A DNA stretch of 64,000 nucleotides from Streptomyces sp. PR69 (GTDB lineage Bacteria > Actinomycetota > Actinomycetes > Streptomycetales > Streptomycetaceae): the NCBI RefSeq assembly GCF_026420845.1, contig NZ_JAOWCB010000020.1, positions 1 through 64,000 on the forward strand, written 5' to 3'. Positions 1 to 11,743 of the stretch are shown in pieces (position 1 is the stretch's first letter; each line of letters begins with the position of its first letter). The notes beneath the pieces were generated by a model that saw nothing but the letters and a program-made list of their open reading frames with translations, was not told the DNA's origin and made no database searches. Position numbers and translations under genes: made by a program.

Positions 1-338
1 TTGGCGGCCGGCGCCGGCGCCGGAGCGGCCGCCTGTGCGGGTGCGGCCGGTGCGGCTGCGGGCGCCGGCGCCGGGGCGGCGGGCTTCGTCACCGCAGCCC
101 CCGCGGCTGCGGCGTCGGCCGCGGGCCCCTCCGCCGTGCCGGGCTTGGCTGACGCCCCCGGCTTGTAGTCGGCGAAGAAGTCCCACCAGGCACGGTCGAC
201 CGAATTCGGGTCCTGGAGGTACTGCTGGTAGATCTCGTCGACGAGCCACTCATTGGGACCGAATGCGGCGGCGGGGTTGGCACCCGGCTCGCCTGGGTCG
301 GTCGAGGTACTCGAGTTACTGGGGGACTGAGACGACAC
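1..338 (-). CDS. kgd: 2-oxoglutarate dehydrogenase, N-terminal part (partial)
   Basis: This is the first 112 codons of the large actinobacterial E1/E2-type 2-oxoglutarate dehydrogenase (TCA cycle, cytoplasmic); the rest lies beyond the window. The start is GTG at 338, giving SSQSPSNSSTSTDPGEPGAN, then the E1 N-terminal signature with NEWLVDEIYQQYLQDPNSVD and AWWDFF around residues 30-57. After that comes the Ala/Pro-rich linker that in this family leads to the fused succinyltransferase-like domain. The linker DNA (1-110) is nearly pure GCC/CCG repeats. No Shine-Dalgarno is obvious, but the start matches the family. Identity is secure from the N-terminus; everything downstream is unseen. Confidence 0.93.
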   Translation of the reverse strand, partial: MSSQSPSNSSTSTDPGEPGANPAAAFGPNEWLVDEIYQQYLQDPNSVDRAWWDFFADYKPGASAKPGTAEGPAADAAAAGAAVTKPAAPAPAPAAAPAAPAQAAAPAPAPAA

Positions 339-737
339 GGCGGCAACCGCCCTCTTCCGCTTCACAAGGTGATGGACAGCGGAAATAAAGGCTACGCCTC
401 CGCGGCCGGGAGGTGCAGGCCGGGCGGGCCATCGTCGCGCAAGTCACACTGGAAGCCTGGTTTCGGCGCTGTGAATGGCGGGAAACAAGCGAGGTTCCAG
501 TTCGGTGAGGGTGCGCGGAGCAGTGGCTACGGCCCTGTGGCCCGCACCCCCCGAAGCCGTGTGGCGGCGTCTTCTGCGCTCCGCTGTCCTTCTTGGCTTT
601 TCTCTGCTCTACGTCTGACAGGGTCTGGCGTGACTCTGCCTTCGTCTGTCTGTGTCTGTCCGCGGATCACTGCGTCTATGCCTGCCAGCACGCAGAATCT
701 CTGATTCCGCTTCGAACCCACGTCTTCGAACCCTACG
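339..737. other. Intergenic region upstream of kgd
   Basis: About 400 bases without a credible gene. It must hold the kgd promoter, reading leftward, because the next gene to the right ends at 738. Composition is less GC-biased than the flanking genes (for example the CT-rich stretch 590-680), as expected for a regulatory region. I see no clear terminator hairpin or operator. Confidence 0.5.
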
Positions 738-1832
738 TCAATCGCGCGCCGAGTGGATGCCCGGAAGGGTGACGAGGATGCGGCACCCCCGGGCCGATTC
801 GGCCACTCCGATCTGCCCGCCGTGCAGATCCACGGCCCAGCGGGCGATCGCGAGCCCCAGCCCGGTCCCGCCGTCGCTGCCCGGCCCCTGCGGGGACGGC
901 GCGCCGCCCCGGTTGAACCGCTCGAAGACGCGGTGGCGCTCCTGCTCCGGGATGCCCGGCCCCTCGTCGACGACTTCCAGGTCCAGCGACTCCGGGGACG
1001 GGCCGCGCCGCGCCCGCACCGTCACCCGGCCGTGCGGCGGGGAGTGCTTCACGGCGTTGTCGATCAGATTCGCCACCACCTGGTGCAGCCGCTCCGCGTC
1101 CGCGTGCGCGGTCAGCTCGGGCGGGGAGACATCGAGGTGCAGATGGACGTCGGTGCGGGTGTGCAGACCGGAGGACGAGGGCAGCCTGCGCCGGGTGGCG
1201 GCGAGATTGGCCTCCTTCAGCACCCCGGACAGATACGGCCACACCTCGAAGCGGTGGGCGCGCAGCGGTACGACGCCGTTGTCCAGCCGGGACAGATCCA
1301 GCAGCGTCTCCACCAGCCGGCCGAGCCGCTCGGTCTGCTTCAGCGCCGTGTGCATCGTCTCCGGGTCGGCGGCCGAGACCCCGTCCACCACGTTCTCCAG
1401 CACGGCGCGCAGCGCGGCGATCGGGGTGCGCAGCTCATGCGAGACATTGGCGACCAGCTCCTTGCGGTGCCGGTCCACGGCCTCCAGGTCGTCGGCCATG
1501 CGGTTGATGGTGCGGGCCAGGTCGCCCAGCTCGTCGCGGCGGTCAGCGCCGCGCACCCGGCGGGTGTAGTCGCCGTGGGAGATGCCCTTGGCGACGGTGT
1601 TCATCTCGTCCAGCGGGGCGGTCAGGCCGTGCGCCACGAACTGCGTGATCAGCAGCGTGGCGATCACCGAGAAGACGGTGATGAAGCGCAGCTCGGTCTC
1701 AGTGCGCAGGGCGACCAGCAGCAGTCCCGTCGTGATGAAGACCGAGACGACCACCAGCGTGCCGAGCTTGGTCTTGATCGAGATCGAGAACGAGCGCCGC
1801 CGCCCGGACCGCCCGGACCCGCGCGCGCTCAT
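738..1832 (-). CDS. Sensor histidine kinase
   Basis: Membrane sensor kinase of 364 aa, partner of the response regulator just upstream. A short cytoplasmic N-terminus is followed by two hydrophobic segments (about residues 23-43 and 50-68) with almost no extracellular loop, then a HAMP region (70-122). The HisKA motif SHELRTP has the phospho-acceptor at His132, and the C-terminal HATPase_c carries N, G1 (DEGPGIP) and G2 (GGTGLGLAIA) boxes. The ATG at 1832 overlaps the regulator's TGA as ATGA, so translation is coupled. The tiny extracytoplasmic part suggests sensing within the membrane or through a partner. The signal is unknown. Confidence 0.93.
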   Translation of the reverse strand: MSARGSGRSGRRRSFSISIKTKLGTLVVVSVFITTGLLLVALRTETELRFITVFSVIATLLITQFVAHGLTAPLDEMNTVAKGISHGDYTRRVRGADRRDELGDLARTINRMADDLEAVDRHRKELVANVSHELRTPIAALRAVLENVVDGVSAADPETMHTALKQTERLGRLVETLLDLSRLDNGVVPLRAHRFEVWPYLSGVLKEANLAATRRRLPSSSGLHTRTDVHLHLDVSPPELTAHADAERLHQVVANLIDNAVKHSPPHGRVTVRARRGPSPESLDLEVVDEGPGIPEQERHRVFERFNRGGAPSPQGPGSDGGTGLGLAIARWAVDLHGGQIGVAESARGCRILVTLPGIHSARD

Positions 1833-2566
1833 GGCGCGGGCGTCTCCAGCGCGTACCCCACACCGTGGACGGTGCGGATCCGCTCGGCGCCGATCTTGCG
1901 GCGCAGCGCCTTGATATGGCTGTCGACGGTACGGGTGCCGGAGGCGTCCGCCCAGTCCCACACCTCGGCCAGCAGCTGCTCCCGGGAGAGGACGGCGCGC
2001 GGGGTGTTCGCCAGACAGACGAGCAGATCGAACTCCGTCGGCGTCAGATGGACGTCCTCGCTGCGCACCCGCACCCGCCGCTGGGCATGGTCGATCTCCA
2101 GTTCGCCCAGGCGGAGGATGCCGCTGCGCGGGGTGACGGCGGCGAGCGCGGCGCGCTCGACCCGGCGCAGCAGCACATGGACGCGCGCCGCGAGCTCGCG
2201 CATGGAGAACGGTTTGGTCATGTAGTCGTCGGCGCCGACGCCGAGGCCCACCAGCATGTCCGTCTCGTCGTCACGCGCGGTGAGCATCAGGACGGGCACG
2301 GGGCGCTGCGACTGCACCCGGCGGCACACCTCAAGCCCGTCGAAGCCGGGCAGCATCACATCGAGCACCATCAGATCGGGCTGCCATGCCTCGGCGGCGT
2401 CGACGGCGGCCGGGCCGTCGGCCGCGGTCTGCACCAGAAAGCCCTCGGCCCGCAGCCGTGCGGCGATCGCGTCGACGATCGTGACGTCGTCCTCGACGAC
2501 GAGCACCCGGCGCTGGGCCCCGGGCGTGGTCGCGACGCCGTTGTGGGTGGTGTGTGTCTGCTCCAT
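1829..2566 (-). CDS. OmpR/PhoB-family response regulator
   Basis: DNA-binding response regulator of 245 aa. The receiver domain (about residues 20-135) has the acidic pocket VVEDD, the phospho-acceptor Asp69 in MVLDVMLPG, and the conserved Lys in TKPFS. The C-terminal winged helix (about 150-240) ends in the OmpR-type recognition region DSHIKALRRKIG and VHGVGY. I chose the ATG at 2566; an in-frame extension to 2707 exists but lacks family similarity. It is cotranscribed with the kinase, with overlapping stop and start codons. The regulon is not evident from the sequence. Confidence 0.94.
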   Translation of the reverse strand: MEQTHTTHNGVATTPGAQRRVLVVEDDVTIVDAIAARLRAEGFLVQTAADGPAAVDAAEAWQPDLMVLDVMLPGFDGLEVCRRVQSQRPVPVLMLTARDDETDMLVGLGVGADDYMTKPFSMRELAARVHVLLRRVERAALAAVTPRSGILRLGELEIDHAQRRVRVRSEDVHLTPTEFDLLVCLANTPRAVLSREQLLAEVWDWADASGTRTVDSHIKALRRKIGAERIRTVHGVGYALETPAP

Positions 2567-2657
2567 CGCCCGCCCCTGACGCACTCGTTCGCGTGCTGCG
2601 AATCGACGTAGATCCCGTGTGTAGGTCAGCAGCGTAAGGGCAGTCGAGCCGTCCCGG

Positions 2658-3401
2658 CTACGCAGGGCGAACGGCGAGGTGGACCACGTCGGGTACGCCT
2701 CGGGCAACGGGGATCTCTTCGGCCCTCACCTGGGTGAACCCGGCATTCCGCAACGTTTCTTCAAAAGCCGCGGACGGCTGGGCGGACCATACGGCCAGCA
2801 CTCCGCCGGGCGTCAAACGCCTCTGACAGGCGGCGAGTCCGGCCGGGGAGTAGAGGGCGCCGTTGTCGTCGGTGACCGTCCAGTCCGGACCGTTGTCGAT
2901 GTCCAGACAGAGTGCGTCGTAGCGGTGCGTAGTGGTACGGAGGTGCTCGATGAGGTCCGTGTGGAGAATCACGCTGCGCGGATCGTCCTGCGCGTCGCGC
3001 GAGATCGCCTTGAGGGGCCCGCTGCGATGCCAGTCGATGATCGCTTCCTCGCGCTCCACGACGGCGATCCGCCCCCACCGGGGCTCTGCGGCGGCATGCG
3101 CGAAGGAGAAGCCGACCCCGAGCCCCCCGATGAGCACGGACGCGCCCGTCGTCCGCGCCCCGCGGGCGCGGTCGAGGGCGTTGAGCGCCGCGTCGATCAG
3201 CAGCCGCTCGGAGCGCCCGTCCGAGGTGTCCATCAGAAAGCACCCGTTGGCGATGATCTCGTACCGCTCTCCGTGCCGCCGGAGTGCGACCTCTCCGTAC
3301 GGACCGGTGCGGCGGTCGACGGTGACGGGGTGGTCGGGGTGGTCGGACTGGTCGGGGTGCTGGGGCTGCTGGGGATGTCCGGGCTGGTCGGGCGTTGACA
3401 T
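2658..3401 (-). CDS. Spermidine synthase-like SAM methyltransferase family protein
   Basis: Protein of 247 aa with a Rossmann-type methyltransferase/aminopropyltransferase fold. The glycine-rich motif I is VLIGGLGVGFSFA, the acidic end of strand 2 is VVEREEAIIDWHR, and CLDIDNGPDW follows as in spermidine-synthase-like proteins. The C-terminal half has GGVLAVWSAQPS. A Pro/His/Gln-rich N-terminus (residues 4-25) comes from a near-tandem DNA repeat. ATG 3401 is preceded by GGAGG eight bases upstream. It lies 91 bases upstream of the response-regulator gene, same strand. The key acidic residue for polyamine chemistry cannot be assigned with certainty, so the substrate is unknown. Confidence 0.8.
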   Translation of the reverse strand: MSTPDQPGHPQQPQHPDQSDHPDHPVTVDRRTGPYGEVALRRHGERYEIIANGCFLMDTSDGRSERLLIDAALNALDRARGARTTGASVLIGGLGVGFSFAHAAAEPRWGRIAVVEREEAIIDWHRSGPLKAISRDAQDDPRSVILHTDLIEHLRTTTHRYDALCLDIDNGPDWTVTDDNGALYSPAGLAACQRRLTPGGVLAVWSAQPSAAFEETLRNAGFTQVRAEEIPVARGVPDVVHLAVRPA

Positions 3402-3488
3402 GCTGACGGCCTCCAGGCGCTGGTCGTAGGCGTCCGGGAGGCCATCCTGGCCGTGCGGCGCGGCTTGCGACAAACCGGTTTGCGGCCG

Positions 3489-4157
3489 TCAGGCCGGCGG
3501 ACCAGCCGCCGGGTCGGCCGAAGCGTCGAAGAACAGGCTCACCAGCGGGGCCTGGACGCGCCAGCCGAGGGACTCGTACAGCGCCCTGCCCTGTGTGGTC
3601 GCGCCCAGCACGCCGACCGTGGCGCCCCGGTCGAGGGCCGCGTTGTGGAGGGTGCGCATGATGAAGCTGCCGAGACCCCTGCGGCGGTGCGCCGCCGAGG
3701 TCTCCACCTGGTCGACGACGGCGGTGCGCCCAGTGGGGGCGATCTGCCCGCGGGCGGCGAAGGAGCCGTCGGCGGCGGTCACCAGGGCGCGGACGACGCC
3801 GCCCCGGGTCCAGGTCGTCAGGGTGTAGCCGTCGGGCACGGCCGCGGCGCCCCCGCGCAGCTCCGTGGCCATCAGAAAGCCCGGCTCGTCCTCCCGCCAC
3901 GCCGGCCCCGCCCAGGCCCGCACCCGCTCGGGGTCCGCGAAGACCTTGAGCCACACGGAGGGCGCGCCCACGGCCTCGGCGACCTTGCGCACGGCGACCT
4001 CGTCCCGGGCGGTCAGCACATGCCGGGTGGCGTGCGTGACCTGCCCGACATGGACGGTGAACCCCCACGGCTCGGCGACCGGATCGGCCGCACCGCGCGA
4101 GACGGCCCAGCCGTCCACCCAGGCGGTGACGGCGTCGGCGACGGACGAGAACGGCAT
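3489..4157 (-). CDS. GNAT-family N-acetyltransferase
   Basis: Protein of 222 aa with a C-terminal GNAT domain (about residues 110-210). The acetyl-CoA loop appears as RRRGLGS (158-164), preceded by the beta strand TAVVDQVETS and followed by helix FIMRTLHNAAL. The end, GRALYESLGWRVQAP, is the usual strand 6/7 region. The N-terminal 100 residues are poorly conserved and may be a degenerate second GNAT half, as in tandem-GNAT proteins. It acetylates a small amine or peptide N-terminus that cannot be predicted. Same orientation as the methyltransferase gene downstream, 87 bases away. Confidence 0.87.
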   Translation of the reverse strand: MPFSSVADAVTAWVDGWAVSRGAADPVAEPWGFTVHVGQVTHATRHVLTARDEVAVRKVAEAVGAPSVWLKVFADPERVRAWAGPAWREDEPGFLMATELRGGAAAVPDGYTLTTWTRGGVVRALVTAADGSFAARGQIAPTGRTAVVDQVETSAAHRRRGLGSFIMRTLHNAALDRGATVGVLGATTQGRALYESLGWRVQAPLVSLFFDASADPAAGPPA

Positions 4158-4193
4158 CAGACCCCTGTAATAGATGACTTCAATTTATGGATA

Positions 4194-4880
4194 TTACATG
4201 GGCGGAGGTGGAGAGGCGAGGGATTTCTGCGGGTCGCGGCACTGCTTGAGGCCGTGCGTGGCCTCGTACTCCGCAGCGAGCCACGGCCCCAGATCGTCGA
4301 GCAGCATGCCGGCCACCGCCGCCGCGGCGGAGCTGTCCATGGCCGCACACGAGGCTGCGGCGGCTACCGCGCGCATCTGCTCCGCCTGCGCCGGGTAGTA
4401 GCGGCCGAACACCGCCGCGGCCTCGGCGAGGTCGTCGGTCCAGCCGCCCCAGCGAGGCATGACCAGAGTGAAACCGGTCCGCACGGTCCGCCGTGCAGCC
4501 CGGCGGGCGAGCTGGCCGAGGGCGGCGGAATCCGCGTCGGCGGCGGCGTCGGCCGCCAAGCGTCGCCACCGCGGCAGTGCGAGGCCCAGGTCGCCGTTCG
4601 TCTCGCGTGCCAGCAGGGAGCTGGGGCGGTAGCGGGGGAGCCGCTCGCCCAGATCGTCGCCGAGCGGCGGTGTGCACAGACAGGCCACGAAGAAGCCCAG
4701 GTCGTGCCGTTCGACATCGCTGAGCAGCGTACGGGTGCCGAACAGCAGGACGCCGACGCCGTCGATCTGGGAGAACGCCCCGTCCAGCGCTGCTTCGAGC
4801 CTCCGCGCGTCCGCCCGGTCGGCGGTGTCCGGCTCAACGTGCAGCGCGAGCAGCAGATCGAGGTCGGACCGGCCCGGGGG
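4194..4880 (-). pseudogene. Aminoglycoside-nucleotidyltransferase-like gene lacking its N-terminus
   Basis: The reading frame keeps the catalytic strand RSDLDLLLALHVEP (codons around 4830-4870) and the whole C-terminal DUF4111-like part, including GFTLVMPRWGGWTDD and an Ala-rich end. The normal N-terminus with the HGS/YGS motif before the DxD strand is gone. Reading upstream in frame there is no ATG, GTG or TTG before the stop near 5026, because the sequence has become the lon promoter. The first usable start is GTG 4688, which would drop the active site (164 aa). I therefore call it a decayed gene. A CTG start near 4905 is a remote alternative. Confidence 0.65.
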
Positions 4881-5008
4881 CTGTGCCCGACCGCATCGGT
4901 TCAGGTGGCGTCGTCGGCGGCGCGGTGCGGTGACCGGCGTCGGCTGGCCGCCGTGGGCTGATCGCTGTGGGCGAACGGGCGGTGGGGAACATCTGCTGCC
5001 TCCCCTGC

Positions 5009-5029
5009 ATTGAGTCGGTACAGCTCAAC
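5009..5029 (+). promoter_or_regulatory. HAIR operator (HspR binding site) of lon
   Basis: Inverted repeat TTGAGT-N7-GCTCAA, 22 bases upstream of the lon ATG. It closely matches the actinobacterial HAIR element (CTTGAGT-N7-ACTCAAG) bound by the repressor HspR. In Streptomyces lon is a known HspR-regulon member together with the dnaK operon and clpB. The site predicts heat-inducible lon expression through release of HspR. Confidence 0.85.
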
Positions 5030-5050
5030 TTGAATGCCGAAGGGGAGATC

Positions 5051-7462
5051 ATGGCTGCTGAGTCCAACGCCGTCACCGCACTGTCTCTGCCGGTGCTGCC
5101 GCTCGACGACGAGGTTGTGCTGCCCGGCATGGTGGTGCCCCTCGATCTGTCCGACGCCGATGTGCGCGCCGCGGTCGAGGCGGCCCAGGCCGCGGCGCGG
5201 GCCGACGGCGGGAAGCCGAGGGTGCTGCTGGTGCCCAGGGTCGACGGGACGTACGCCGCGACAGGTGTCCTCGGCACCGTGGAGCAGGTCGGCCGGCTCT
5301 CCGACGGCGACCCCGGCGCCCTGATCCGCGGGCGCGGGCGGGTGCGCATCGGGGCGGGCACCACCGGGCCCGGGGCCGCGCTGTGGGTGGAGGGCACACG
5401 GATCGAGGAGAACGCGCCCGACCCGCTGCCCGGCGCGGTGGCCGAGCTGGTCAAGGAGTACAAGGCCCTCGCCACGGACTGGCTGAAGAAGCGCGGCGCA
5501 TGGCAGGTCGTTGACCGGGTGCAGCAGATCGACGACGTCTCCGCGCTCGCCGACAACTCCGGGTACTCGCCCTTCCTGACCACCGCCCAGAAGATCGCCC
5601 TGCTGGAGACCGCCGACCCGGTGGCCCGCCTCAAGCTGGCCGTCGAGCAGCTGCGGGAGCACCTCGCCGAGCAGGATGTCGCCGAGGCCATCGCCAAGGA
5701 CGTCCAGGAAGGCGTCGACAAGCAGCAGCGCGAGTTCCTGCTCCGGCGTCAGCTGGACGCCGTCCGCAAGGAGCTGCGGCAGCTCAACGGCGAGCCCGCC
5801 GACGGTGAGGGCGAGCCCGACGACTACCGGGCGCGCGTCGAGGCCGCCGACCTCCCGGAGAAGGTGCGCGAAGCCGCGCTCAAGGAAGTCGACAAGCTGG
5901 AGCGGGCCTCCGACCAGAGCCCCGAGGGCAGCTGGATCCGCACCTGGCTGGACACCGTCCTCGAACTGCCGTGGAACGAGCGGACCGAGGACGCGTACGA
6001 CATCCAGGGCGCCAAGCGGATCCTGGACGCCGAGCACGCGGGCCTGCAGGACGTCAAGGAACGGATCACCGAGTACCTGGCGGTGCGCAAGCGGCGCGCC
6101 GACCGGGGGCTCGGCGTGGTCGGCGGGCGGCGCGGGGGCGCGGTTCTGGCGCTCGTCGGCCCGCCGGGCGTGGGCAAGACCTCGCTCGGCGAGTCCGTCG
6201 CGCACGCGATGGGGCGGAAGTTCGTACGGGTCGCGCTGGGCGGCGTACGGGACGAGGCGGAGATCCGCGGGCACCGGCGCACCTACGTGGGCGCGCTGCC
6301 GGGACGGATCGTGCGCGCCATCAAGGAAGCGGGGTCCATGAACCCCGTCGTCCTGCTCGACGAGATCGACAAGGTCGGCTCCGACTTCCGCGGCGACCCG
6401 GCCGCGGCGCTGCTCGAAGTGCTCGACCCCGCGCAGAACCACACCTTCCGCGACCACTACCTGGAGGTCGAGCTCGACCTCAGCGATGTGGTGTTCCTGG
6501 CCACCGCCAATGTGCTGGAGGCCATTCCCGAGGCGCTCCTCGACCGGATGGAGCTCGTCCGGCTGGACGGCTACACCGAGGACGAGAAGGTCGTCATCGC
6601 CCGCGACCACCTCGTGCCGCGGCAGCTCGAACGCGCCGGTCTTGAGCCGGGCGAGGTGACCCTCGACGAGTCGGCCCTGCGCAAGCTCGCGGGGGAGTAC
6701 ACCAGGGAGGCGGGCGTACGGAACCTGGAGCGGTCCGTCGCACGGCTGCTGCGGAAGGTGGCGGCACAGCATGAACTGGGCGAGCGGGAACTGCCGTTCA
6801 CCGTCGGCGCGGATCAGCTGCGCGGGCTCATCGGGCGGCCCCACCATGTGCCCGAGTCCGCCCAGGACCCGGCCGAACGGCGCACCTCCGTGCCGGGCGT
6901 CGCCACCGGGCTCGCCGTCACCGGCGCGGGCGGCGATGTGCTCTTCGTCGAGGCGTCGCTCGCCGACCCCGAGACCGGCGGGGCGGGGCTGACGCTCACC
7001 GGACAGCTCGGCGACGTGATGAAGGAGTCCGCGCAGATCGCGCTGAGCTTCCTGCGGTCCCATGGGGCGGAGCTGGAACTTCCGGTCACCGACCTCAAGG
7101 AGCGGGGCGTCCATGTCCACTTCCCCGCCGGGGCCGTGCCCAAGGACGGGCCAAGCGCCGGCGTCACCATGACCACCGCGCTGGCGTCCCTGCTGTCCGG
7201 GCGGCTCGCCCGGACCGACGTCGCGATGACCGGGGAGGTGTCGCTGACCGGCCGGGTGCTTCCGATCGGCGGCGTGAAGCAGAAGCTGCTGGCGGCGCAC
7301 CGGGCGGGGATCACCACCGTGGTGATCCCGAAGCGGAACGAGCCGGATCTGGACGATGTGCCGGCGGAGGTGCTGGAGAAGCTGGACGTCCGCGCGGTGA
7401 CGGACGTGCGGCAGGTGCTGGAGGTGGCGTTGGCGCCGGTGGGGGTTTCCGCGGTGGCGTAG
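5051..7462 (+). CDS. lon: ATP-dependent protease Lon
   Basis: Cytoplasmic AAA+ serine protease of 803 aa that degrades damaged and regulatory proteins. Domain order is the usual one: N-terminal LON substrate domain (about 10-200), coiled helical part (200-320), AAA+ module with Walker A GPPGVGKT (about 370-377), Walker B VVLLDEIDK, sensor regions and EYTREAGVRNLER, then the protease domain (about 600-800). The catalytic Ser702 is in KDGPSAG and Lys743 in GGVKQK. The start ATG 5051 has GGGGAG seven bases upstream and follows the HAIR operator. Length and motifs are standard, so the enzyme should be active. Confidence 0.98.
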   Translation: MAAESNAVTALSLPVLPLDDEVVLPGMVVPLDLSDADVRAAVEAAQAAARADGGKPRVLLVPRVDGTYAATGVLGTVEQVGRLSDGDPGALIRGRGRVRIGAGTTGPGAALWVEGTRIEENAPDPLPGAVAELVKEYKALATDWLKKRGAWQVVDRVQQIDDVSALADNSGYSPFLTTAQKIALLETADPVARLKLAVEQLREHLAEQDVAEAIAKDVQEGVDKQQREFLLRRQLDAVRKELRQLNGEPADGEGEPDDYRARVEAADLPEKVREAALKEVDKLERASDQSPEGSWIRTWLDTVLELPWNERTEDAYDIQGAKRILDAEHAGLQDVKERITEYLAVRKRRADRGLGVVGGRRGGAVLALVGPPGVGKTSLGESVAHAMGRKFVRVALGGVRDEAEIRGHRRTYVGALPGRIVRAIKEAGSMNPVVLLDEIDKVGSDFRGDPAAALLEVLDPAQNHTFRDHYLEVELDLSDVVFLATANVLEAIPEALLDRMELVRLDGYTEDEKVVIARDHLVPRQLERAGLEPGEVTLDESALRKLAGEYTREAGVRNLERSVARLLRKVAAQHELGERELPFTVGADQLRGLIGRPHHVPESAQDPAERRTSVPGVATGLAVTGAGGDVLFVEASLADPETGGAGLTLTGQLGDVMKESAQIALSFLRSHGAELELPVTDLKERGVHVHFPAGAVPKDGPSAGVTMTTALASLLSGRLARTDVAMTGEVSLTGRVLPIGGVKQKLLAAHRAGITTVVIPKRNEPDLDDVPAEVLEKLDVRAVTDVRQVLEVALAPVGVSAVA

Positions 7463-7470
7463 GCGGCTCA

Positions 7471-7513
7471 CGTGGGGGTCCCCCACGCCCCCAGGGCGTA
7501 GGGGGAGGGTGGC
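7471..7513. terminator. Hairpin between lon and the convergent regulator; copy of a dispersed repeat
   Basis: Perfect arms CGTGGGGG and CCCCCACG (7471-7478 and 7480-7487) are followed by a second GC-rich dyad, directly after the lon stop. The element serves both convergent genes. The same roughly 42-bp sequence, in reverse orientation, recurs at 20331-20373, so it is a mobile or copied intergenic element as well as a likely terminator. Confidence 0.7.
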
Positions 7514-7604
7514 TGGGAGAGGTACCGGCCCGGGCCGCGGGCGACCCGCGGGGATGGGCGGCCACGACCCCAGGGCTCCCCGGCCCCGCGCCCCGCGGGG
7601 GCGC

Positions 7605-8567
7605 TCAGGTCAGCCACCCCCGCAGCGCGGCCTTCGCTCCCGCCTGGAACCTCGTCTCCGCGTCCAGCGACCGCAGCAGCCGGCTGATGCGACGGCGCGC
7701 CGTGTGCACATGGACGCCGAGGCGGCGGGCTATCGCCTCGTCCTTGAGGCCCGCCGACAGCAGGGCGAGGAGGTCGCGCTGCGGGGCGGCGCAGGACCCG
7801 CCGAGTGGTGTGGCGCGTTCCCAGACGGCCTCGAAGAGCGGTGTGAGCGCGCTGTGCAGCAGCCCGTCCCGGACCACGAGCGCCGTCGCCCGAGGGCCCG
7901 TGTCGTCCGCGGGCGGCAGGAGTGTGACCCGCCCGTCCACCGTGAGCAGCCGGGTGGGCCCGCCGCCCGCCGCCCGTATCCGCAGGCCGTGTTCGGCGAG
8001 GGCGGTCAGCGCCCGCACCCGGCCGGGTGCGGCCAGCTCGTCGCGGTCCAGGACGACCCGCACGGTGACGCCCCGGGCGAGCGGGCCCGCCAGGTCGAGG
8101 GCGGGCGGAGGGTGCAGCAGGACCGCCTCCCGTTCGGCGGACGCCAGCAGCTGGGCCGTGCGTTCGGCGATCGCGCGGGCCCCGGTCACGGCCTCGACTC
8201 CGTATGCGGGCGGCCCGGGCGCGTCGGACATCAGCCGTCCCGCGAGCCGGTCCGCGCTCATCCGGAGCCGTTCCAGTTCCGCGGAGCGCAGATGCAGTTC
8301 GGCCTGCCGCCGGTGGATGAGGGTGCGGATCGCCGCGTCCGGGGCCGTGGGATGCGGCAGCCCTCCGTCGCCGTCGGCCGGCGGAAGCGCGAAGCCGTGC
8401 TCCACGAGCCGGCCGAGCACCGCCTTCAGCCGGTCCTCCGGCAGCCCCAGCAGGGCTGCCAGTTCCTCCGCTCCGGAGGCCTGTCTGGTCAGCAGGGCCT
8501 CGTAGGCGCGTTCCTCGGTCTCCCCCAGACCGAGGGTGTGCAGCTCCCCTAATTCCCCCTTGCTCAT
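7605..8567 (-). CDS. TrmB/LuxR-type helix-turn-helix regulator
   Basis: Transcriptional regulator of 320 aa. The N-terminus (about 5-75) is a TrmB-like winged helix (TEERAYEALLTRQASGAEEL). The middle resembles the phospholipase-D-like or sugar-sensing part of such regulators. The C-terminus (about 260-315) is a LuxR-type HTH (LLALLSAGLKDEAIARRLGV, then HTARRRISRLLRSL). The start is ATG 8567. It is convergent with lon and divergent from the secreted M4 peptidase gene at 8719, and could control the latter across the 151-base promoter region. The ligand is unknown. Confidence 0.85.
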   Translation of the reverse strand: MSKGELGELHTLGLGETEERAYEALLTRQASGAEELAALLGLPEDRLKAVLGRLVEHGFALPPADGDGGLPHPTAPDAAIRTLIHRRQAELHLRSAELERLRMSADRLAGRLMSDAPGPPAYGVEAVTGARAIAERTAQLLASAEREAVLLHPPPALDLAGPLARGVTVRVVLDRDELAAPGRVRALTALAEHGLRIRAAGGGPTRLLTVDGRVTLLPPADDTGPRATALVVRDGLLHSALTPLFEAVWERATPLGGSCAAPQRDLLALLSAGLKDEAIARRLGVHVHTARRRISRLLRSLDAETRFQAGAKAALRGWLT

Positions 8568-8718
8568 GCAACGGATTCTCACTCTGCGCTCAAGTGGCAC
8601 ACAAGTGTGCATGTCCACTTGTCAACACGCTGACCACATTGATCGGTTGGCGTCCGGGCGGGTTGCATGTGCGCGACCACCTTTACGGCTCACCAGGCAC
8701 GTGAGAGGGGTACGTACT

Positions 8719-11595
<2,877 letters not shown>

Positions 11596-11691
11596 CGGCT
11601 CCCTCGGCGACCCCGATGCGCTGAACCACACTGCGGACCCCCGGCGCGCCCCATGTGCCGGGGGTCCGCCCCGTCGTCCCCTGCCTCCCCG

Positions 11692-11730
11692 CTTCCCGGC
11701 TTCCCGGCTTCCCGGCTTCCCGGCATCCCG
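11692..11730. repeat. 8-bp tandem repeat CTTCCCGG
   Basis: Four exact copies of CTTCCCGG and a degenerate fifth lie between the M4 peptidase stop and the pentapeptide-repeat gene. It occupies the position where a ribosome binding site is expected (ending 13 bases before the first ATG), so copy number could affect translation of the next gene. Confidence 0.8.
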
Positions 11731-11743
11731 CACAATGGTTGCC

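Noticed and set aside
4901..7486. Very long minus-strand open frame (about 860 codons) opposite lon
   Set aside because: It is the complement of a real GC-rich gene; composition and lack of any domain show it is a shadow frame.
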